A stretch of 64,000 nucleotides of DNA from Asterias amurensis (Eukaryota > Echinodermata > Asteroidea > Forcipulatida > Asteriidae), in the NCBI RefSeq assembly GCF_032118995.1, contig NC_092648.1, positions 3,673,001 through 3,737,000 of the forward strand. Reading direction: 5' to 3'. Under the pieces are notes generated by a model, which did no database searches, was not told where the DNA came from, and saw only the letters and a list, made by a program, of their open reading frames with translations. Shown here piece by piece: positions 57,801 to 64,000 of this stretch. Within the stretch, counting starts at the first letter, position 1, and every line of letters begins with the position of its first letter. The position numbers were made by a program, and so were the translations under genes.

Positions 57801-59965
57801 AACGACTCCCAGACTTCTTATTAACATGGAGAAAGCTGGCGAGGTATGTCAATAAATTTGATTATGCAATCCTTGACTAACTGCAATAAAAGACTCGGGC
57901 CTCTAGGTTTTTTTTCAAAAATGGGCGCATGCCAAGAACCACAGAAAATAAACCAGGACCTCTGTGTGTAGATATTTTAAAACTGTATGTATTGTGATTG
58001 TATGTACTGATATTTATATTATTCAAACTGGACCTTTATCGGAGGCATAAACAAGCACAAACGATATATATCTACTAGTGTTGTGCTAGTGAAAAAGTGT
58101 AATAAATAAACAAAAATAAACAGATGCAATTATTTAAAAAAAATTTTTTTTTTTCCATTCCCCAATCTTCCAGTCTAATCCCGTGCTACGCCGTCTTGGT
58201 TACGGCGGAGGAGGCTTCGAGTTTGACTCAGAGAGCAACTACAGGTAGAGAAATTAATTTGTTGGAAACATCAAGTTTTTATAATTTGAAGCTCAGTGGT
58301 ACTACACATCACTAACCCTTTGGAAACCATAGCATCCGGAAACGGCTAAGACAAAAATGTTGGAGACGAGTTCCAATCCTGCGATAAAGGCCCGGTCAGG
58401 CCTCGATAACGAGAATGAAAACGTGAATGTTAAAAATCCACGGCCTCGATTGGTTAACCAAATTCGTTCTCTTTGCATCGTTATCAATTTGTTATCGCTG
58501 CAGTGTGACTCTGCCTTTACACTGTGTGTGTCTACTTGCCAGGTAGATTATGTTCTTTAGAGAACTGTCTTGCTGTATATTCTACTACAGCGGAGTAGAT
58601 TTTGGGTTTTTTTGGGAGACTTCTTAGTTCTGAAATGAACTGTCCTGCTTGTTAACTACTACCCGGGCGGAAGGTATAGAAATTTGGCTGGGACTACTAC
58701 TTAAGCTTATAGGATCGTTATTAACTTTACTATCATGGAGTGAGCTTTTAGTAGACCTCTGTCACGCTTCCTCCATCTTGGTCATGTTCTTCATGTCAAG
58801 TAACAACAATAAATGCGTATAATAATTTTACAAATAGGAACCAGATTATTGTTTTCTTCCAGCCTCGGTTTAGTTACATTGATATCAATGGGATATATAC
58901 AAGATAGCTGCACCATGATAAAGGTCTAGTCATCGTCAGGAGACAGTGTTCCAGTCCTGTCATTAGCAACGCTTACCGCCAATAATTCATTAATTGTTTT
59001 ATTTCTTTATTTCTTTGGCAGAGATGTATTGCATCTTGATAAATGTGACAATGGGTGCTACAAGTTAGCAGAGCTACTTGGATGGAAGGTAAGAATGTTG
59101 AAGAATGAACACCCCCGGACAAAGTTATTGACAAAATAGGGAGACCACAAACTAGGGCTAGATAGCTCAGTTGGTTGAGCGCCGGTGTGGCTGGAGATTT
59201 TGTCCCCTCCATATGGCAAACTGTGTACAAACTTCTTCTTATATGCCAATGGAAGCTAAATTTCTGATGCGGACAATAAAGACATTTTAATTCTGATAAC
59301 ACCCTCTTCAGAATCATCCTCCTCCAGCCCATGTTAATTTCCCATGTGGGGGACCGGATCTCCGGCTGACAGAATTACCTGGGACACCGGCACGTTAATC
59401 CGAAGGTCGATGGTTCAAGTCCAACTCCAGTCTTTTTTTCTTTGTTCAAACCCAAACCATTCGTCTTCAATTCACACAGGAAGAGATGGATAAATTGGTT
59501 CAAGAAGAGCATAAACGCATAGAGGGTGCCTCTTCATCCATCCAAGAAAAATCCTCCACGCCAAAAGTCAGCGCATCCGAAGTAGACAAGTCTGTGAAGA
59601 AAACCTCCACGCCAAAAGTCAGCGCATCTGGAGTAGACAAGTCTGTGAAAAAAACCTCCACGCCAAAAGTCAGTGCATCTGGAGTAGACAAGGCTGCGAA
59701 GAAAGCCTCCACGCCAAAAGACAGCGCATCTGGAGTAGATAAGTCTGTGAAGAAAACCTCCACGCCAAAAGTCAGCGCGTCTGGAGTAGACAAGGCTGTG
59801 AAAAAATCCACCACGCCAAAAGTAAGCGCATCTGGAGTAGACAAGGCTGCGAAGAAATCCACCACGCCAAAAGTCAGCGCATCTGGAGTAGACAAGGCTG
59901 CGAAGAAAAAAGTGCCCTCTGGTGGTGCTAAACCCATGAATGGAGCAGCAGACAAGAGTAAGTGA
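51882..59965 (+). CDS. SIRT2: NAD-dependent protein deacetylase sirtuin-2, complete, 13 coding exons, with repeated basic tail
   Basis: SIRT2 removes acetyl groups from tubulin, histone H4K16 and other lysines using NAD+, mainly in the cytoplasm and on mitotic structures. Exons: 51882-51891, 52525-52659, 53131-53274, 53560-53601, 54099-54205, 54679-54804, 55240-55369, 55898-56013, 56835-56911, 57792-57843, 58174-58244, 59022-59088, 59480-59965. They total 1563 nt (520 aa plus TGA). The Rossmann NAD motif GAGISTSAGIPDFR is at residues 105-118, QNID at 188-191 and the catalytic His at 208 (EAHGTFH). The zinc ligands are Cys216, 221, 242 and 245 (CX4C, CX2C). KPDIVFFGE and GTSL (282-285) are intact, so the enzyme should be active. 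The acidic N-terminus resembles vertebrate SIRT2, including MDTLERLM near the alternative vertebrate start. The C-terminal 120 residues are a repeat array absent from the human enzyme. The 10-nt first coding exon (MSE) is the least certain part. Confidence 0.96.
52715..52969. mobile_element. Foldback MITE, TTGCTTAGCATGAAATTT family
   Basis: A third full copy, in SIRT2 intron 2, beginning 56 bp after the exon 2 donor. Confidence 0.86.
53760..54065 (+). pseudogene. LINE 3' end with reverse-transcriptase C-terminus
   Basis: The frame [20 protein letters not shown] then [19 protein letters not shown] ends at a stop codon, followed by a 3' UTR and a TTGATTGATTGA tail. This is the usual C-terminus of CR1/L2-like elements. 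It is 5'-truncated and lies in SIRT2 intron 4, 34 bp before exon 5. Confidence 0.8.
54240..54614. mobile_element. MITE, GTGTCC-TIR family, in SIRT2 intron 5
   Basis: A full copy with a strong central palindrome (GAGATCTCAGAATTAGATTC then TGAGGTCTC). It starts 34 bp after the exon 5 donor, so it takes up most of this small intron. Confidence 0.85.
55709..55849. mobile_element. MITE, GTGTCC-TIR family, right-end fragment
   Basis: Only the right third remains, from ATCACGCAACTCCGACGGCC to GTGTCCAGTGTCTTTA. It ends about 48 bp before SIRT2 exon 8. Confidence 0.78.
56160..56577 (+). mobile_element. Probable non-LTR retroelement 3' end with (GAAT)n tail
   Basis: A T-rich, non-coding stretch ends with TTTTTAATAAAAATGAATGA and seven GAAT-type units (about 56550-56577). 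It sits inside a copy of the dispersed CCTTGGTGCCC repeat, which resumes at 56578 (GGCGATTGCCTCCATGCCCC). SIRT2 intron 8. Confidence 0.6.
57012..57333. mobile_element. MITE, GTGTCC-TIR family, in SIRT2 intron 9
   Basis: Both termini are present (GACAGTGGACACTATATTGG and GTGTCCACTGCCTTT). The centre is partly deleted, giving a shorter copy. Confidence 0.82.
57400..57700 (+). pseudogene. LINE 3' end with short reverse-transcriptase C-terminus
   Basis: [20 protein letters not shown] then [10 protein letters not shown] ends at a TAG and is followed by a 3' UTR ending in (TCTAA)n-like repeats. It is like the extreme C-terminus of some non-LTR reverse transcriptases. SIRT2 intron 9. Confidence 0.65.
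58520..58800. mobile_element. Truncated copy of the CTACTTGCCAGGTAG MITE
   Basis: It matches 35390-35640 closely (GTCTACTTGCCAGGTAGATT, AGAACTGTCTTGCTGTAT, TACCCGGGCGGAAGGTATAG), then diverges before the right end. SIRT2 intron 11. Confidence 0.82.
59150..59435 (+). mobile_element. tRNA-like element with widely spaced A and B boxes
   Basis: TAGCTCAGTTGGTTGAGCGC (A box) is at 59163 and CGATGGTTCAAGTCCAACTC (B box) at about 59408, far more than normal tRNA spacing. The middle resembles, in inverse, 44005-44110. It fills SIRT2 intron 12. Confidence 0.55.
59555..59911 (+). repeat. SIRT2: Seven 51-bp coding repeats in the SIRT2 C-terminal tail
   Basis: Seven head-to-tail 51-bp units in the last exon encode 17-residue repeats with consensus [17 protein letters not shown] (residues 385-503). 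Variation is limited: Glu for Gly in unit 1, Asp for Val in unit 4, AAKK for SVKK in units 3, 6 and 7, and TT for ST in units 6 and 7. Each unit carries four Lys and one TPK site, so the tail is strongly basic and resembles the low-complexity tail of histone H1. The same DNA is open in two frames of the opposite strand, but those frames have no gene support. Confidence 0.93.
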
Positions 59966-60104
59966 GCATCCATGCTGCGACAGAAAGAGACGGATCCAGG
60001 AAAACAACAGTGCCCGTTGCATGTGATGACTATATGGCAGCATGAGAGCCAGCGGATCAAGTTTTACAGGGTTTTGCAATACATTCTTCTAATTATTAAT
60101 ATAT

Positions 60105-60400
60105 TATTTATTCAGCCATTTCAATGAACTGTTTTTATAAAGCGCTTTTCACTTCCAAAAGGGCTTCGCAAACCGCTTCAACATTATTACCCTTGGTCAC
60201 TGGGCCTTAATTCACTCCTGGGGAGTCAGTCTGTGCAACATGCACTACCCGGCTAAATCACACACGAGAGAAGCAATTGTAGTTAAGTGTCTTGCTCAGG
60301 GACACGAGTGATATGACTGGGATTCGAACCCACACTCCGCTGAACAGAAACACCAGAGCTTGAGTTCGGTGCTCTTATCGGCACAGCCACGACACCCTAC
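60105..60400 (-). mobile_element. tRNA-type SINE
   Basis: The inverse strand begins GTGTCGTGGCTGTGCCGATA and has B box GTGTGGGTTCGAATCCCAGT. The body ends near TTTATAAAGCGCTTTTCAC on the plus strand. Confidence 0.8.
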
Positions 60401-60449
60401 ACAAAGTACAGACACAATACTTGCAAACAAAAATTTAGCTACAGGGAAA

Positions 60450-60455
60450 AATAAA
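60450..60455 (+). other. SIRT2: Possible SIRT2 polyadenylation signal
   Basis: An AATAAA hexamer, repeated in an AT-rich run, lies about 490 bp after the SIRT2 stop, just past a SINE. It is a reasonable but unproven candidate. Confidence 0.3.
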
Positions 60456-61409
60456 TAAAATAAACATGTTTTACAGAACTACCTGTTAGCCTACAGGCTA
60501 ACAAGCAACTAAAGCACTGGTCCTGAATGAAACTGACTGACAGAAGGTTTGGAGACAACCTGAATCAAAGTTTAATAATTTGTGCAATTAGAAGTTTTAC
60601 CAATGTTTGAATTAGAGAGAAATTGGCTGCTCAAATAACGTAAAATAAAACATAAATTTGTATGTCAAGATTTTTTCTATTTTGTAACACTGATTAACAT
60701 GGGCATTGTTGTTTTCAGCCTCTAACAAAATTTTGTTAGAGAAACATTTAATTGAGTAAGTTGAATGTTACTGATTATTTATGCATAGAAATACACAATA
60801 ACTCAAAGAATTAAACTATATTTTGGTTCCTTATTTTGTTTTAATTTATATTTAATTTGCATTTATCTAATGAATTTTCGATATGTTTATGGGAATTTAA
60901 TTACAATTTTAAAATAATATCAACTATGTTACTCAGAGACCTAACTTCTTTATTTTTTGTAAGCATAAAACTACTAGAAAACAAAATAATATAATTACGG
61001 GAAAACCCACCCTTGTTTCCACACGTTTCGCCGTGTCATGACATGTGTTTAAAATAATTCCGTAAATATTAATGCTTCGGTGAAAATTCTACAACGCAAC
61101 TTGAATTACCTTGTGTTGCTTAACGAATTAGGGTAGATTTAGACTCTAAATCCCCCATAGACCAGTGGTTTTTACCAAATATAACCCATAATTGATTACA
61201 TCTCAATAAAATAGTCAACTGTAAATTTGTACATAATTATATAATTACATAGGTTTAATATTTGTTGCTTAATTTGTTTTTAAAGCAAAACGATGTCTCC
61301 TTTGGTAATTACTCCAAAAATAAATGACCATAAAAAGTTACTGGTAACAATCACTGCAGCTGTTGTAAAATTTTGAGAAACAATCCCCTTATAGAGCGAT
61401 TAGAAAAAC

Positions 61410-61570
61410 ATTTAAGCCTGGTTCATACTTCCTGCGAGTGCGAATGCGATGCTAATTTGATGTGAATTTGACGTAACTACCCCACTTTGGCTGTGATATT
61501 TGCCCTGAGTTGCCCACAACTCAACTCAGTGCGAATTTGTGACGCCAACATTCGTATCGCATTCGCAGTT
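61410..61570. mobile_element. Foldback MITE, GTTCATACTTCCTGCGAATG family, right end lost
   Basis: A third copy, downstream of SIRT2. It begins AGCCTGGTTCATACTTCCTG and keeps the inner CGTATCGCATTCGCAG arm but then runs into unrelated sequence. Confidence 0.78.
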
Positions 61571-62392
61571 TGACCCAAAATGTTAACTTTTTGTACTGGG
61601 GGGCCTTTTAAAATGATCTGAATGATGCTACAGTAAGTTAATGGAATGCAATAGCATGTTAAAGCATGTATAATAATGTTTGTTGCCAATTTATGTAAAA
61701 CCGGAGCATTGCAATAAATTATTTAAGGATGTTATAAACTTCATCTGAGCTAAGTTTCGTTTATTAACCCAGGTTTTATGAATCATAAAGGGAAGGTATA
61801 CTTAGTAATCGCTCCTATAAATTTATGGCACTAAAACCTACTTGGTTAGAAGCTTAGTTTAGTTTTTATGCCCCAAAATCTGAATCTGAGAAACGTCACT
61901 GACGGTAACCTTTTCCGTTTGAAATTAAATTTTCAGAGGGGACTGAAAACCCAATCCACATAGTGCCCCCCCACCCCACTCCCCCGGTGGGATTTGAAAC
62001 CAGGTCCCGGCCCACCACAGGGAAAGACACAACTACATCAACCTGACCACACCAGTTTGCGACAACTAAATAAAATGTAAGGCCCAAATGTAGCCCGCGT
62101 TTTAAAGCTTAGCAACTGAAAATCTTTTGAAATGCCGACACATTTTTCTTTTGGAGTGTTTTTACCAAAAAAAGTGGACATTTCTCCTGGGTAAAAAAGG
62201 CTGTACAATCTTGCATTTTTTTATTTAGATGCCACGAACAAGAGCATAATTATTCTTAGGCAGTGTGCTCGCTACCCACCGGCATTATTCATTCGTGAAA
62301 TTACGTTAATCTGCATAATTATTATTTGGTGAATACGATTCCTTGCTCCGTTAAACGATTAACGAACTAATTAGGCTGAAAGGGAATAGGGA

Positions 62393-62620
62393 ATAGACCC
62401 TTCCCATAAAATATGTAAATTGCACATTGCACGTGCGCACTTACACTTTGTTTGGCAAAATGAGGGAACATCTCGCAGTTTTGTACACGGATAATGGCTG
62501 CGCGACGCATACGCGATTGCGCGTCTGCTTAGTGCACAACTCTATGGCGTTTGCCAACCAATATGGTCTGTATGCATGCGTGAATGTAATTAGGATATTT
62601 GATGGGAAGGGTCCATTATG
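62393..62620. mobile_element. Foldback MITE with ATAGACCCTTCCCAT termini, second copy
   Basis: Same ends and CpG-rich interior as 21786-22009. Partial pieces carrying the CGCATGCGTGAATGTA motif occur near 63485-63535, and a diverged one near 5060-5115. Confidence 0.84.
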
Positions 62621-62846
62621 CAGGTTTGGTAATCACTATTAAAATGAATGGCTGCATAAACACTTTTGACTAGAAGCCTGCAGTATTTTTTTTATACTCA
62701 AAACCATTTTGAGAAACATTTCACTTCAAATAAGTAATGTAGACAGTGCAGTCTCCATAAAATAGAAGATTTTATGTTTTCTTCCATTGAGCTGTGAACA
62801 AAATGTGCCTGCAGGAAGTCCAGGCTCTGTGGCTCTTTTGTGTTAC

Positions 62847-63071
62847 AGGTCACATCGTCTATAGAAGATGTGACCTCTGCTGTCACACGAAAACCATAAC
62901 ATGATTCGCGCGCATACCGCCGGGCAAAACCTTTGTGTTTTGGCAGCCAGCTAGAGAGTGTACGCAGTCTTACTATGACTACGCAACTCAGTGCCCGGCG
63001 AAACATGACGTATATAGTGTTTTGTCCAACAGAGGGCGGTTTGAATGTAAACATAGATCACATCGTCTAAA
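62847..63071. mobile_element. Foldback element with CACATCGTCTA termini
   Basis: Left GTCACATCGTCTATAGAAGA, right AGATCACATCGTCTA. The right part (CCCGGCGAAACATGACGTAT then GAGGGCGGTTTGAATGTAAA) matches 4095-4166. Confidence 0.72.
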
Positions 63072-63711
63072 GGGTTAAAATAACCAAACGGTTCCCAGAA
63101 ACCAATGTACTTTTCCGAAGTATGTTCCTTAGAAGGAGTTATGGTTGAGTGGGGTTAACAGTTCAACAAGTTTTGGGGGCTATGCATGGTTTACCAAACT
63201 GGTCGTTTACTTAAGAAGAAAAAAAAAGTACAATGCGAGCAGGTTTATTGTCAATAATATGATACCTAGGAAAACTTAAGTATGTAAACGAAATGAGTGA
63301 GTGGGGTCAAGTACTATACACACATGGCAACAAGAAATAATTTGTTTACATGCTTACCCCCCCCCCCCCTCAATAGGAATTGTCAACCCTTTAAAGGAAA
63401 ATACTTTAAGTCAAATTAATTCATAAATCGTAGTAATTATACAGTTAAGCACAATTTCACAGACGAATAATGCAGGTGGTGGACCTGTACGCATGCGTGA
63501 ATGTATTAAGCATACTTCACGGGGAGGGTCATTAAGATACAACCATTCTTCTTCAGTTCTTACTACATAAGAAAAATTTAAGCACCGATTGTTGTACGTA
63601 TTGTTACTCTAGTATCGGTTTATTATGATGATTATAAAACATCAATGTTTATAAAACACTGTCAAGTTAACAATAATTTCTAGTTATCTTTCCCTATTGT
63701 CTTGGCATAAT

Positions 63712-64000
63712 TGATGTTATATAGCGTTTACACACCCGAAGGACGCTCAAAGCGCTTTCGACATTATTACCCCTGGTCATGACTAGGGAGAAACTGGGCT
63801 ATTTGTTATTTCTTAAACCATCTGGGCTCCCTGGGGAGCACACAGCCTATGCTGCCAGATATGAAATTAAATCAATCACAAGAACCATCTCTGCCTACAC
63901 AGTGTACCCATTTACCACTGGATGTAGAGATACAATTATAGTTTCTTGCTCAGGGGCACAAGTGTCACGACCGGGACTCGAACCCCTGCTGAACAGAAAC
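63712..64000 (-). mobile_element. tRNA-type SINE cut by the window edge
   Basis: Plus-strand TATATAGCGTTTACACACCC through AGTGTCACGACCGGGACTCG then AACCCCTGCTGAACAGAAAC is the inverse of the family body and B box. The A-box end lies beyond the window. Confidence 0.78.

Larger units (their letters stand above)
59966..64000. other. Intergenic DNA downstream of SIRT2
   Basis: The left end is probably SIRT2 3' UTR. The rest contains SINEs (60105-60400, 63712-64000), a diverged MITE-related piece (60970-61400), foldback elements at 61410-61570, 62393-62620 and 62847-63071, and a partial copy of the 62393 family near 63485-63535. No gene is supported. Confidence 0.55.

Noticed and set aside
59500-60079. 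Two long open frames on the minus strand opposite the SIRT2 last exon
   Set aside because: They arise because the 51-bp repeat has no stop in those frames. There is no start context, splice partner or family similarity.
62698-63054. 118-codon minus-strand open frame as a gene
   Set aside because: It overlaps a foldback element present elsewhere in the window and has no conserved motif or splice context.

Overview
This window is eukaryotic nuclear DNA from an animal. The genes have many introns with GT-AG junctions, the deduced proteins align along their whole length with vertebrate orthologues, and the introns and intergenic DNA are full of tRNA-derived SINEs, small inverted-repeat elements (MITEs) and truncated LINE ends. 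The gene structures and repeat style suggest a marine invertebrate deuterostome, probably an echinoderm such as a sea star. That placement is inference; nothing in the sequence names the species.

Four complete protein-coding genes were reconstructed exon by exon, and every coding sum is divisible by three. (1) TRIP11/GMAP-210, minus strand, 30881 to 4427, 22 coding exons, 2503 aa: a Golgi/cilium golgin with an ALPS-like N-terminus, a very long coiled coil and a C-terminal GRAB domain. (2) MBIP, plus strand, 31771-36931, 7 exons, 317 aa: ATAC acetyltransferase complex subunit and MAP3K12-binding protein. (3) KIZ (kizuna), minus strand, 51579 to 38405, 14 exons, 1117 aa: centrosomal protein, much longer than the human one. 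(4) SIRT2, plus strand, 51882-59965, 13 exons, 520 aa: NAD-dependent deacetylase with an intact catalytic core and an unusual tail of seven 17-residue repeats.

The layout is two head-to-head pairs. TRIP11 and MBIP start 889 bp apart, and KIZ and SIRT2 start only 302 bp apart, so both gaps are probably bidirectional promoters. MBIP and KIZ converge with about 1.5 kb between stop codons. All four products are linked in other animals to the centrosome, microtubules, cilia or mitotic acetylation, which makes the clustering worth checking.

The rest is repeat-rich. The intergenic DNA at 1-4426 and 59966-64000 holds only mobile-element debris that I can recognise. The introns hold many copies of several foldback MITE families, SINEs with tRNA-like promoters, three 5'-truncated LINE ends that keep part of the reverse-transcriptase C-terminus, a 1.8-kb satellite of 68-bp units in TRIP11 intron 10, a 42-bp minisatellite in intron 11 and a fresh 287-bp tandem duplication in intron 1. 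The most notable signals are the repeated SIRT2 tail, the very short KIZ-SIRT2 promoter, the satellite that appears to have grown from the end of a dispersed MITE, and a 59-bp direct repeat flanking one MITE.
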